Shown: positions 11,301 through 19,491 of the stretch, one piece after another
Position numbering within the stretch: position 1 is the stretch's first letter
Layout of the letters: each line of letters starts with the position of its first letter
Source of the DNA: Burkholderia plantarii
GTDB taxonomy: Bacteria; Pseudomonadota; Gammaproteobacteria; Burkholderiales; Burkholderiaceae
Assembly: GCF_001411805.1 (NCBI RefSeq)
Contig: NZ_CP007213.1
Span: 124,001 to 188,000, forward strand
Direction: 5' to 3'
DNA length: 64,000 nt
Translations under genes and position numbers: made by a program
Notes under the pieces: model-generated
Told to the model about the DNA's origin: nothing
What the model saw: only the letters and a program-made list of their open reading frames with translations
Databases searched by the model: none

Positions 11301-13736
11301 GGGGCCGCCGGCCAGGTCGATTGGCGCGCTGGCGGAGGCGACGATGCGAGCGCGCAGCGCGTCGTCGGACTGCCCGGCGCAGTTGATCACGTCGAGCAGC
11401 CCGGCCGTCGCCGCCGCCGGCTGCTGCCGCACGTCGCCGTTGCCGTCCTGCACGAAGCGGCTCGCGAGGCCCGGGTGTGCGACCGTCAGCGCCGCGAGCG
11501 CCTCGCGCACGTGGCCGGCCGAGAGCGGCGCCCGGACCCGCAGCGGCAGCACCAGGTTGAAGCAGGGCAGCGCGGGGTCCCACAGCTGGGCCGTCCAGAT
11601 CGCTTCCTGGTACGGCGTCAGGGCGGTCGGGTCCGCGGCCGGCGGCAGGGCGGGCGCGGGCGCCTCGCCGCCGCTCGCGCCGCCGCCGTCGAACGCGCGC
11701 GCGGCCAGGTCGCGCGCCAGTTCGGCCACGGGCCGTTCGTCCATCAGGTCGTCCAGTTCCACGGCGATGCCGAGTTCGCGCGCCAGGCGCGTCTGCAGAT
11801 CGACGAGCGCGAGGGAATCGAGGCCGAGCGCGAGCGGCGAGGCGGCTCGCGCTTCGGGGCGCGCCGCGCCCGCCGTGCCCAGCATCGCGACGATCACGCG
11901 CTCGCTCAGTTCGTCGACGCTGCCGCCCGGCGCAGCCGGCGTTGCCGCCGTGGTGACCGTGGCGGCGCCGGCGCCCGCCCCCGGCTGGGTGCGCGCGAGC
12001 ACCGGCAGCTTGCCTTCGAGGTAGTGCTGGCGCACCAGCGTGCGCTGGTTCTTGCCGCTCGAGGTCTTCGGCACCACGCCGGCCTGCACCAGCACCAGCT
12101 CGTGCAGCGGAATGCCGTGCGCGGCGGCCACGGCGGCGGCGGCGCGCCGCCCGGCCTCCTCGGCGTCGAGCGACTTGCGCACGGCGCGCTGGATCTCCTG
12201 CACCACCACCAGGCGCTCGCCGCCCTCGCCGTCGATCGCGAATGCCGCGCCGCAGCCGGCGCGGAAGTCGGCGCTGCTCTGCTCGACGGTCTGCTCGATG
12301 TCGGTCGGGTAGTGGTTGCGCCCGCGGATGATGATCAGCTCCTTGAGCCGGCCCGTCACGTAGAGTTCGCCGCCGTCGAGCAGGCCGAGATCGCCGGTGC
12401 GCAGGAACGGCGGCGAGTCCTCGCCGGCGATGCGCGCGTCGAACTGCGCGCGCGTGTCGTCCTCGCGGTTCCAGTAGCCGTCGGCGACACTGCCGCCGCG
12501 CACCCAGATCTCGCCGATCTCGCCGGGGCCGCTCGCGTGCAGGCTGTGCGGATCGACGATGCGCACCTGCTGGTCGCCGCCCACGCGCCCCGAACTCACC
12601 AGCTCGACGGCGGGCTGCCCGTCGACCGCGTCGGCGCAGCGCCCGGCCTGCAGCGCGAGCGCGTCGACGCGGCGCGTGAGCGCGCCGGCACCGGGCACCG
12701 CGCCCGACACGAACAGCGTGGTCTCGGCCATCCCGTAGCACGGGAACATCGCGCCCGCGTCGAAGCCGTAGTCGGCGAACGCGGCCGCGAACCTGTCGAG
12801 CGTCGAGGCGCGGATCGGCTCGGCGCCGTTGAACGCGACGCGCCACGAGGACAGGTCGAGCCCGGCCTTGTCGGCCTCGGCGATGCGCGTCGCGCAGAGT
12901 TCGTAGGCGAAGTTCGGGCCGCCGCTGGTGGTCGCCCCATAGGTCGAGATCGCGCGCAGCCACTTGAGCGGCTGCTGCAGGAACGCGAACGGCGACATCA
13001 GCACCGACGGGATGCCAAGGTAGACGGGCTGCAGCACGTTGCCGATCAGGCCCATGTCGTGATACAGCGGGCACCAGCCGACGAACACCGTGTCCGGGCC
13101 GTGGCGGAAGCCCTCGCGAATCGCGCGCTCGTTGGCGAGCAGGTTGCGGTGCGTGACGCGCACCCCCTTGGGGCGGCCGGTCGAGCCCGAGGTGTACTGC
13201 AGGAACGCCAGGTGGCTGGCGGGCAGCACCGCCTCGCTCGTGTCGAGCGTCCCGCCCGGCGCGGCCAGCAGCGCGTCGGTGCCGATCACGTCGGCGCGCA
13301 CCGGTGCCTCTGCCTGCGCGATCTCCTCGCGGATCGCCTCGACCAGGTCGTCGCTCGTCAGGATCGCGCCGGCCCCGCAGTCGGCGATGATCGCGGCGAG
13401 CCGGTTGCGGCGCGTGGCGCGACCCGACGGCGGATAGGCCGGCACCGCCGCGCAGCCCGCGTAGAGGCAACCGAAGAACGCGGCGATGAAGTCGAGCCCG
13501 GGCCGATAGAGCAGCAGCACGGGCTCGCCGCGCGGGCATTCGCGCGCGAGGCGGGCGGCGATCGCGGTGGCGCGCCGGTCGAGTTCGGCGAAGCTCAGTC
13601 GCGGTGCCTCGACGACGTCGTCGGTCAGGAACCGGAACGCGGTGTCGTGCGGCTTGACCGTTGCCCAGTGACGCAGGCACTGGCCAAAATTCTGCAGATG
13701 ATCGAACCGACTCATCGTGGCTTCAAAGGCATTCAT
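8328..13736 (-). CDS. Loading NRPS with fatty acyl-AMP ligase (FAAL-ACP-C-A-PCP)
   Basis: 1802 residues from the ATG of MNAFEATMSRFDHL, chosen because GGAG lies eight bases upstream; an in-frame upstream ATG lacks a site. The first ~590 residues are a fatty acyl-AMP ligase (YTSGSTGRPKGV, YHDMGLIGN, C-terminal PKTSSGK). A carrier domain (GLDSLALVD) follows, then a condensation domain, an adenylation domain (FTSGSTGRPKG, YGPTEDTV) and a PCP (LGGHSLQV). FAAL activates a free fatty acid and loads it on the adjacent ACP; the C domain then acylates the first amino acid. The A-domain code reads about D-I-F-N-N-A-L-V-Y-K, close to codes listed for alanine, so Ala or another small residue is a guess. 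The condensation motif is HHLVADL, with the usual final glycine replaced. This is the initiation enzyme of the line. Confidence 0.95.
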   Translation of the reverse strand: MNAFEATMSRFDHLQNFGQCLRHWATVKPHDTAFRFLTDDVVEAPRLSFAELDRRATAIAARLARECPRGEPVLLLYRPGLDFIAAFFGCLYAGCAAVPAYPPSGRATRRNRLAAIIADCGAGAILTSDDLVEAIREEIAQAEAPVRADVIGTDALLAAPGGTLDTSEAVLPASHLAFLQYTSGSTGRPKGVRVTHRNLLANERAIREGFRHGPDTVFVGWCPLYHDMGLIGNVLQPVYLGIPSVLMSPFAFLQQPLKWLRAISTYGATTSGGPNFAYELCATRIAEADKAGLDLSSWRVAFNGAEPIRASTLDRFAAAFADYGFDAGAMFPCYGMAETTLFVSGAVPGAGALTRRVDALALQAGRCADAVDGQPAVELVSSGRVGGDQQVRIVDPHSLHASGPGEIGEIWVRGGSVADGYWNREDDTRAQFDARIAGEDSPPFLRTGDLGLLDGGELYVTGRLKELIIIRGRNHYPTDIEQTVEQSSADFRAGCGAAFAIDGEGGERLVVVQEIQRAVRKSLDAEEAGRRAAAAVAAAHGIPLHELVLVQAGVVPKTSSGKNQRTLVRQHYLEGKLPVLARTQPGAGAGAATVTTAATPAAPGGSVDELSERVIVAMLGTAGAARPEARAASPLALGLDSLALVDLQTRLARELGIAVELDDLMDERPVAELARDLAARAFDGGGASGGEAPAPALPPAADPTALTPYQEAIWTAQLWDPALPCFNLVLPLRVRAPLSAGHVREALAALTVAHPGLASRFVQDGNGDVRQQPAAATAGLLDVINCAGQSDDALRARIVASASAPIDLAGGPVFRAELLSRAPDDHLLVLIAHHLVADLGSLQTVLADFAEFHACLAGDRPLPARAIAAAGVAVPDYRTRLAALLHGPRAEADRQYWAARLATPIEPLALPLALPGEAPAGVVAGSGMSVDVDLDAALAGALDALCASRRVTRNMALLAAFFAFLHRYTAQRDVAVVTPAAVRPGGEFDDWVGYGVNLLVIREAVDGELPFAALLAAMKQTVAGALAHRTTPFIDLARRFARRDDDVRHPFSRVLFAYHNLNRLPQAADLLAGTAGQPLAVGALALESFPVPTPAAQTDLALVAIQAGERLVLRFEYDATLASRAAIERMAAHFRTLLGALLAQPDQPVARAALLDPAERERQLVTWNRRPLAAPATGPAASATMNLAADYATVHAMIDAMSRRVPERLAVRTDTEQLDYAQLRRDSDALAAALHARGVRHGDVVGVGLPRDVRLPIMLLAIWKAGAAYLPIDLGVPAERVRQMLDDAQAALIVAPAALRGALGDDGRAWVTPEALAADAAAGESPAAPESRAGRDSLAYVLFTSGSTGRPKGVEIEHRNVLSLLAWIGARYSAGELAAVFAGTSIAFDISVFELFGPLAHGGCVVIGENPATPPATPVSLLNTVPSAAAALLETGALPASVVTVNLAGEPLRQSLVDALYARGTIGKVYDLYGPTEDTVYSTAVLREPGGFDTIGTPLPGKRVYLLDAHGEPVPVGVAGELFLAGDGQARGYRNRPDLTGRAFVAVPALADLETRLYRTGDIGRLLPDGRIVLSGRRDHQVKIRGHRVELGEIEAVLLRQPGVRDAVVVQTRHAERSGDDGDSRDALLVAYLAVDLAVGDAADEAVGTPPRPVVTVEAVREYAAASLPSYMRPTGYVLLDALPRNPSGKVDRAALPRFDPVAQDDAAAPVSDTQRAVLAIWEAVLGFQGFGIHANLFELGGHSLQVIQIIARCRERFGVEISLAKVLERTTVADLAAYVTLLAARSGAADEPGGVREEVLF

Positions 13737-13862
13737 CGTCGCGCTCCGGTGCGGCTTCGAGGTAATTCGCTTGGAAAGGGAAGGGCGTTCGCGGGCCGCT
13801 TGCGCGGGCCGCATGTCGGGTCAGGGCATCTCGCACGGGTGTGGGGTCGGCGCGCTCGCTCC

Positions 13863-15104
13863 TCAGGTGGCGCGATCGGACTGCCGCGACAGGACCGGGT
13901 GCCGGCGCAGCGCGACCCAGCCCAGCACCGCGCAGGCGGCGAACGAGAGGACCGCGTAGCCGCCCCAATAGAGCGACTTGCTCGCGAGCCGCGCGTAGTA
14001 CTCGCCGCCGAGCGTGCCGCCCAGCAGCGAGCCGAGCAGCGCGGTCAGTCCGAGCATGCCGAACACGGTGCCGGCATAGGCGCGCGGGATCGTGCGGTTG
14101 GCCGCCGCGTCGATGATCGGGTCGATGATCATCTCGCCGATCGTGTAGACGGCGATCATCAGGCCGAACCAGAGCGGCCCGACCAGGCCCGCGAAGCCGC
14201 CGAAACTCGCGCCGACGATCGCGAAGCCGGCCGCCAGCATCGAGTGGTCGGAGCAGTGCCGCGCGAGCCACTGGGTGAGCGGCAGTTGCAGCGCGATGAT
14301 GACCACCGCGTTGATCGTGAAGATCAGCCCCGAGGCGGCCAGCCCGTACTGCTGGTTCGCGTGCAGCGGCAGCGTCAGTTCGAGTTGCATGTAGATCGCG
14401 TAGAACACCAGGTTGACCGCCGACATCGCGAGGAAGCCGCGGTTGTGCAGGATCTCGCGCAGTGCCGTGCCGAACGAGTACGCGGGCGCGGAGGTGGCCG
14501 GCCGCGCCCGGGCCGATGCCGTCCGGGAACGCGTCGCGTCGCGGCTCGAGGCGACGAAGAACGCCAGCACCATCGCCTGGATCGCCGCCGCCGCGAGGAA
14601 GATCATCGTCGGCGAGAGGCGCATCAGCACCCCGCCGAGGATCCCGCCGGCCGCCACGCCGAGATTGTTGAACACGTTGCGGGTGGCGTAGGCGAAGTGG
14701 AGCTGGTCGTCGCCCACGACCTTGGCCAGCACCGATTTCGAGGCCGGGATGAAGAGCGCGGCGCTGCCGCCCAGCAGTGCCGCGCTCACCAGCAGCCCGG
14801 CGTCGTGCGTGAACAGCGCGAGCCCGAGATAGGACGCGATCCGCAGCAGGTTGCCGAGCACGATCGCGGCGAATTCGCCGTAGCGGTCGGCCAGGTAGCC
14901 ACCGTAGAGGATCAGCCCGCGCTGGCAGGCCGATTTCACGGTCAGCACGATCCCGGCGAACGCGACGCTCAGGCCGATGTCCTTGACGACATAGACGGCC
15001 AGGTACGGGATCACCATGAAGCTGCCGGCGTTGATCAGCAACTGGAAGACCAGGATCAGCCGGGCGACGGGCGGCAGCGCGACGATGCGGGACAGGATGG
15101 ACAT
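13863..15104 (-). CDS. MFS exporter of the NRPS-PKS locus
   Basis: A 413-residue major facilitator protein with about 12 hydrophobic segments and the loop 2-3 signature GGYLADRYGEF. It resembles the MdtH/DHA1 drug:H+ antiporters. It sits between the SGNH-hydrolase gene and the loading synthetase, 23 bases from the former and about 126 from the latter, on the same strand, so export of the locus product or self-resistance is the likely role. The substrate is inferred from context only. The inner-membrane location follows from the helices. Confidence 0.88.
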   Translation of the reverse strand: MSILSRIVALPPVARLILVFQLLINAGSFMVIPYLAVYVVKDIGLSVAFAGIVLTVKSACQRGLILYGGYLADRYGEFAAIVLGNLLRIASYLGLALFTHDAGLLVSAALLGGSAALFIPASKSVLAKVVGDDQLHFAYATRNVFNNLGVAAGGILGGVLMRLSPTMIFLAAAAIQAMVLAFFVASSRDATRSRTASARARPATSAPAYSFGTALREILHNRGFLAMSAVNLVFYAIYMQLELTLPLHANQQYGLAASGLIFTINAVVIIALQLPLTQWLARHCSDHSMLAAGFAIVGASFGGFAGLVGPLWFGLMIAVYTIGEMIIDPIIDAAANRTIPRAYAGTVFGMLGLTALLGSLLGGTLGGEYYARLASKSLYWGGYAVLSFAACAVLGWVALRRHPVLSRQSDRAT

Positions 15105-15127
15105 GAGGGACTCCGGGGCTCGCGTGG

Positions 15128-17221
15128 CTAGGCAGCCGGGCTCGCGCCGGTCAGCATCAGGCGGTGGATCTGCCCATGCACGTGGAACACCTCCGGGCCG
15201 CGCTGCATCGACAGGCTGCTTGCCGCGCGCTCGACCAGCGTGTCGTCGACGCGCTCGGGCGCGGGCCAGCGCAGCACCAGGCGGTTCACGCCGGGCACCA
15301 GCGCATCGGCGGGAATCGCCGTCTCGGCGCGGCGCCAGCCGGCCTCGACGGCGAGCGTGCCGATCGCGCGCCCGTTGACGCTGACCGTGCAGCCGGCCGG
15401 CGCGGACAGGCCGCGCGGGGCACGGATCACGGAGCGCAACAGGGCGCCGGCACGGCCGTCCGAGATCACCACGAAGTCCGATTCACTGCCGACCGCCTGG
15501 TAGTAGGCGGGGTTCTCGTGGAACGGGCGCAGCGCCGCGTGGTGCCGCGCCGCGTGCTGCGGCTGCAGCAGGTCCTGCGTGGCGCCCGGCTGCAGGTAGG
15601 CGTCGAACAGCTGCGCATGCCATGCCTCGCGTGCGCCGGCCTCGCCGTGGCGCGCCAGCGCCGCCACCATGGCCGCCTTCAGTTCGTGGTCCGCCAGGTG
15701 CGGGTTGAGCTTGAAGCCCATGTAGCGCTCCACCTGCGCGATGTCGAGATCGTCGAACGCGCGGTGCGTCCAGCGCGGCTGCAGGCAGGTCTCGAACGCG
15801 AGGAACGAACGGTACCAGCGCCTGACGTCGTCGGGCGCCGTGTCGATCGCAAGGTCGACCCAGTGCGCGACGATCTCGCCGGATTGCCCCCAGTTCGCGT
15901 TGTGGATGGCGGCGAGGAACATCGCACTGGCCCGCGCGCGCGCCGACAGCGCATAGACGGGTGGGTCGCCGGAGTTGCCGTGGCCGGGCGTGCCGCCGCC
16001 CAGCGCGGCCACGACGGCCGCCGCCGCGTGCCGCGCGAGCGTATCGATGCCGAGTTCGGTCAGGTGGCAATAGTCGAGGAAGTGCTCGCGGCCCGGCAGC
16101 GAATCCGCCTCGGCGAACAGCTGCGGCAGGTCCACGACGGCGATGCCGGCCGCCGCGGCGTGCCGGCGCAACGCGTCGATCGAGCGCGAGTGCATGCCGG
16201 GCGCCTGCGGCACCGGCAGGATCGCCGCCATGTCGCGCGCCTTTTCGAGCCACGGCCGCGCGGCCGGCGCGCCCTGGGTGTGCAGCAGCGCCTGCGCCTT
16301 CAGCCACAGGCTGTGCGAGGCGTGGCCGCCGTCGAGCGCGATCATCGCGTCGGCCGCGCGTTCGAGTCGCCCGTCGTCGCCGGCCTCGCGGGCCGTCTCG
16401 GCCTCGGCGCGCAGCGCGTCCCATTCCGCGAGCGCCGGCCCCGACAGCAACGGCGGGGCCGCCGTGAAGCCGGGCTTCCAGTCGCGCAGGTTGAATTCGG
16501 GAATCGCCAGCACCAGCTTCGCGCCGGTACGCGCGCCGATCCGCGCCAGCGTGTCGACGAGCCGTGCGGCGAAACCTTCCAGCGCCTGTTCGAGCATCGC
16601 GACGAGGCCCGCGATCCCGTCGGCACGCAGCGCCGACGACAGGCCGACCAGATCGACGTAGCCGAACACGTCGCCGGCCGACAGCCAGTTGTTGCCGGCG
16701 AACAGCACCAGCGCATCGGGGCGCAGCAGCTCGGCCGCGCGCGTCGAGATCTCGACGCTCTCGGTGAAGCTCATGTTGGTGCGCGCGAGATCGAGCACCT
16801 GCACCGGCGACGCCGAGAGGCGCTCCAGATGCTTGTGCAGCACGCCGGCGGGCGTCAGGTACGGGTCGTAGAGGAAGCCGCGTCCGGCCGACTCGCCGAC
16901 GAACACCACGCGCCGCGCCGCGGCATCCAGCTCGATGTGATCGAGGTCCGCCCAGGTGCGCCAGTTGCCCTGCGCATCCTTGACGCGCTCGAAGCGCTGC
17001 GGATGGTCGGCTACGCGCCGCCAGCAGCCGATCGTGTCGCTGGCCTCGGCCGGCTTCGACGCGACGGTTGCGGCGGTCCCGGCGGGAGGCTTCGCCGCGG
17101 TCGCGGCCGGCACGGCGGCGGCTTCGCCGAGTACCAGCGACTTGACGAGGTCGATGATTTCCGGCGCGTCCCGATTCTCGCCAATTAGTTGTGCCAAGCG
17201 AATCAGAGTGGGAGAGGTCAT
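15128..17221 (-). CDS. SGNH-hydrolase / TPR tailoring protein of the biosynthetic locus
   Basis: 697 residues with no family I can name with certainty. An N-terminal helical stretch and an alanine/proline-rich linker (about 30-65) precede an SGNH-type fold: VVFVGESAGRG gives block I as GES rather than GDS, LFAGNNW resembles block III, and DYCHLTELG supplies the Asp and His of block V. The middle (about 270-330) reads as TPR-like helices, and the last ~110 residues are beta-rich and may form a sugar- or ligand-binding sandwich. SGNH enzymes hydrolyse or transfer acyl groups; here acylation, deacylation or release of the product is possible. It lies 15 bases from the carbamoyltransferase stop, so the two probably act together. 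No signal peptide is visible, so it should be cytoplasmic. Confidence 0.75.
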   Translation of the reverse strand: MTSPTLIRLAQLIGENRDAPEIIDLVKSLVLGEAAAVPAATAAKPPAGTAATVASKPAEASDTIGCWRRVADHPQRFERVKDAQGNWRTWADLDHIELDAAARRVVFVGESAGRGFLYDPYLTPAGVLHKHLERLSASPVQVLDLARTNMSFTESVEISTRAAELLRPDALVLFAGNNWLSAGDVFGYVDLVGLSSALRADGIAGLVAMLEQALEGFAARLVDTLARIGARTGAKLVLAIPEFNLRDWKPGFTAAPPLLSGPALAEWDALRAEAETAREAGDDGRLERAADAMIALDGGHASHSLWLKAQALLHTQGAPAARPWLEKARDMAAILPVPQAPGMHSRSIDALRRHAAAAGIAVVDLPQLFAEADSLPGREHFLDYCHLTELGIDTLARHAAAAVVAALGGGTPGHGNSGDPPVYALSARARASAMFLAAIHNANWGQSGEIVAHWVDLAIDTAPDDVRRWYRSFLAFETCLQPRWTHRAFDDLDIAQVERYMGFKLNPHLADHELKAAMVAALARHGEAGAREAWHAQLFDAYLQPGATQDLLQPQHAARHHAALRPFHENPAYYQAVGSESDFVVISDGRAGALLRSVIRAPRGLSAPAGCTVSVNGRAIGTLAVEAGWRRAETAIPADALVPGVNRLVLRWPAPERVDDTLVERAASSLSMQRGPEVFHVHGQIHRLMLTGASPAA

Positions 17222-17236
17222 CGCGGTATTCGCTTC

Positions 17237-19000
17237 CTAGATGAAACTGTAGACGTTGTGGGCGATGCCCGACGAAACCAGCGGGGCGGTGTCGCCGAAG
17301 CGCTTCAGCCAGATTTCGGGCACGTCGTCGCGATCGATCAGCGTGTCTTCCACCACCAGGCAGTCGATCGCCGAGCGCAGGAAGCAGATCAGCGCGTCCT
17401 CGATGGTGCGCACGATCGGCTCGTCCTTCAGGTTGAACGAGGTGTTGAGCAGCAGCGGGCAGCCGGTGCGGCGGTGGAACGCCTCGAGCAGCCGCGCGTA
17501 GCGCGGGCTGACCGCTTCGTCCACGGTCTGCACGCGTGCCGAGCCGTCCACGTGCGTGATCGAGGGCAGGTCGAGCGCAGAGCGCGTCTGGCAAGTCTCC
17601 AGCATGAACGGCGACGCATGATCCAGATCGAAATGGCTCGACGCGTGCGCTTTCAGCACCGACGGCGCGAACGGGCGGAAGCCCTCGCGCTTCTTGACGG
17701 CCCGGTTGATCCGTTCGCGCATGTCGGGGACGCGCGGGTCGGCGAGGATCGAGCGCGCGCCGAGCGCGCGCGGGCCGAACTCCATCGCACCCTGCACCCA
17801 GCCGATCACCTTGCCGGCGGCCAGCCGTTCGGCGACGGCGTCGACCAGCGCGGCCTCGTCGCCGGCGAACGACCGCCAGCGCGCGGGCGAGTTCTCCAGC
17901 AGGCGGCTTGCGTCGGTGCCCGCGTTGGCGCTGCCGAGATAGACGTGGCGCAGCTCGCCCAGGCCCGGCGCCTCGCCCGTCAGCAGCACGTGGCCGAGCG
18001 CGGCGGCGCCGAACGCGCAGCCGGAATCGTTGGAGGCGGGTTGCACGAACAGGTTGCGAAACGGCCCTTCGCGATGAATCCGCCCGTTGGCGACGCAGTT
18101 GAGCGCCACCCCGCCCGCCATGCAGAGGTTCTCGGACGACACCAGCGTGTGCAGGTACCGGACTTTCTCGAGCAGCAGCGTTTCCAGCACCAGCTGCAGG
18201 CTGCGCGCCACGTCGTAGTGGAAGCCCTCGAGCGCCGCGCCGCGTTGGCGCGCCGGGCGGCCGAACAGCGCCTCCAGCGCGGGGCTGTACATCACGTCCT
18301 CGCCGATGAAGGCGAAATACTGCAGGTCGAGCTCGAAGCGGCCGCCCTCGCTGTGCCGGATCAGCTGCCACATCGGCTCGGTCAGCGTGGGCTTGCCGTA
18401 GGGCGCGAGGCCCATCACCTTGTATTCGCCCTCGTTGACCTCGAAGCCGAGATAGGCGGTGATGGTGCTATAGAGCAGACCGATCGAATGCGGAAAGTCG
18501 ACGTGCCCCAGCAGGTCGAGGCGGCTGCCCCGACCCTGCGCGAACGACATCGTGTTCCACTCGCCGACGCCGTCGACGGTCAGCACCGCCGCGTTGTCGA
18601 AGCCGGAGTAGTAATAGCTGCTGGCTGCGTGCGAACGGTGATGCTCAAAGCACTCGACGCGGCCCTCGAAGCCGAGCACCTCGCGGATGTCGCGCATGAC
18701 GATGGCCGGATCGACCTGACGGCGAAATGACAGGTTCGGCCGCGCGTGCAGGTGCGGCAGGCTCATCGCCAGCTGTCGCTCGAGCTTGCGGTGCGGGTTC
18801 TCGTAATAGGCGACGCAGTCGATATCGGTGATGTCGAGGCCGGCGGCATCGAGGCAGTGGCGCAGCGCGTGCCGCGGGATCGACGGATCGTGCTTGAGCC
18901 GCGTGAAGCGTTCCTCCTCGGCCGCGGCGACGAGCTTGCCGTCGACCAGCAGGCAGCACGCCGCGTCGTGATAGTGGGCCGAAATGCCGACAATGTTCAT
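17237..19000 (-). CDS. O-carbamoyltransferase, NodU/CmcH family
   Basis: 587 residues, full length for the family. The start (MNIVGISAHYHDAACCL) has GAGGAA seven bases upstream; longer in-frame extensions look non-coding. The N-terminal ASKHA-like half carries the metal-binding histidines (HHRSHAASSYY) and DGVGEWNT; the C-terminal half has MAGGVALNCVANG, GPRALGARSILADPR and KKREGFRPFAPS, the regions for carbamoyl-adenylate formation and transfer. Family members use carbamoyl phosphate and ATP to carbamoylate a hydroxyl of a natural product (cephamycin, Nod factor, novobiocin). Here the acceptor is presumably a hydroxyl of the lipopeptide/ketide. It is the clearest tailoring enzyme of the locus. 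Confidence 0.95.
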   Translation of the reverse strand: MNIVGISAHYHDAACCLLVDGKLVAAAEEERFTRLKHDPSIPRHALRHCLDAAGLDITDIDCVAYYENPHRKLERQLAMSLPHLHARPNLSFRRQVDPAIVMRDIREVLGFEGRVECFEHHRSHAASSYYYSGFDNAAVLTVDGVGEWNTMSFAQGRGSRLDLLGHVDFPHSIGLLYSTITAYLGFEVNEGEYKVMGLAPYGKPTLTEPMWQLIRHSEGGRFELDLQYFAFIGEDVMYSPALEALFGRPARQRGAALEGFHYDVARSLQLVLETLLLEKVRYLHTLVSSENLCMAGGVALNCVANGRIHREGPFRNLFVQPASNDSGCAFGAAALGHVLLTGEAPGLGELRHVYLGSANAGTDASRLLENSPARWRSFAGDEAALVDAVAERLAAGKVIGWVQGAMEFGPRALGARSILADPRVPDMRERINRAVKKREGFRPFAPSVLKAHASSHFDLDHASPFMLETCQTRSALDLPSITHVDGSARVQTVDEAVSPRYARLLEAFHRRTGCPLLLNTSFNLKDEPIVRTIEDALICFLRSAIDCLVVEDTLIDRDDVPEIWLKRFGDTAPLVSSGIAHNVYSFI

Positions 19001-19034
19001 CTGGCGTTCCTCGTGGAAGCGGGCAGGGCGAGGC

Positions 19035-19448
19035 TCATTCGGCATGCGGCTCGGTGGCGAGCACGCCGAGCTGGACGAACAGCTCGCGCACCGTGTAGAT
19101 CGAACTGATCGCGTAGGGGTAGCCGGCGAACAGCGAATTCTGTTCCAGCGCGGCGAAGATCTCGTCGGGCGTCCAGCCCACCTCGAGCGCGGCCTTCGCA
19201 TGGAACTGGATCAGCCCCGGGTAGGCGTTGATCGCCGCCAGCGTGGTCAGCGTGATCAAGGTGCGCAGCTTGATCGACAGTCGCTCGTCGCCGAAGTAAT
19301 CACCGTAGGACTCGACGTTGATGTCGTGATAACGCGGCGACACCTCGCGCAGCTTGTTCAGCACGAGGTCGCCATTGTCGGGTTCCAGGGTCTTGATGGC
19401 AGCCAACCCCAACTTGTACCGCTCACTCCACGCCGATCTGTCAATCAT
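19035..19448 (-). CDS. Carboxymuconolactone-decarboxylase-like protein without cysteines
   Basis: 137 residues. I place the start at the second ATG (MIDRSAWSERYK) because GGAG lies six bases before it; the ATG at 19460 lacks a site. The helical core (LRTLITLTTLAAINAYPGLIQFHAKAAL and the following GWTPDEIF) is the CMD/AhpD-like fold. There is no cysteine in the protein, so it cannot be an AhpD-type CxxC peroxidase; it is closer to the gamma-carboxymuconolactone decarboxylase type, whose role in biosynthetic loci is usually unproven. It precedes the carbamoyltransferase by 34 bases and is probably co-transcribed with it. Confidence 0.8.
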   Translation of the reverse strand: MIDRSAWSERYKLGLAAIKTLEPDNGDLVLNKLREVSPRYHDINVESYGDYFGDERLSIKLRTLITLTTLAAINAYPGLIQFHAKAALEVGWTPDEIFAALEQNSLFAGYPYAISSIYTVRELFVQLGVLATEPHAE

Positions 19449-19491
19449 GGACCACTCCATAGGTTATCGGTTGAGACTCGATTTCACGATT

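Noticed and set aside
8508..15131. A plus-strand open frame of about 2200 codons opposite the FAAL synthetase and MFS genes
   Set aside because: Same antisense artefact; it spans two genes and an intergenic gap of the real strand and has no protein-like composition.
17237..19201. A longer start for the carbamoyltransferase at 19201
   Set aside because: The extension overlaps the CMD-like gene in another frame and is Arg/Ser-rich; MNIVGISAHYHDA with its GAGGAA site is the standard family start.
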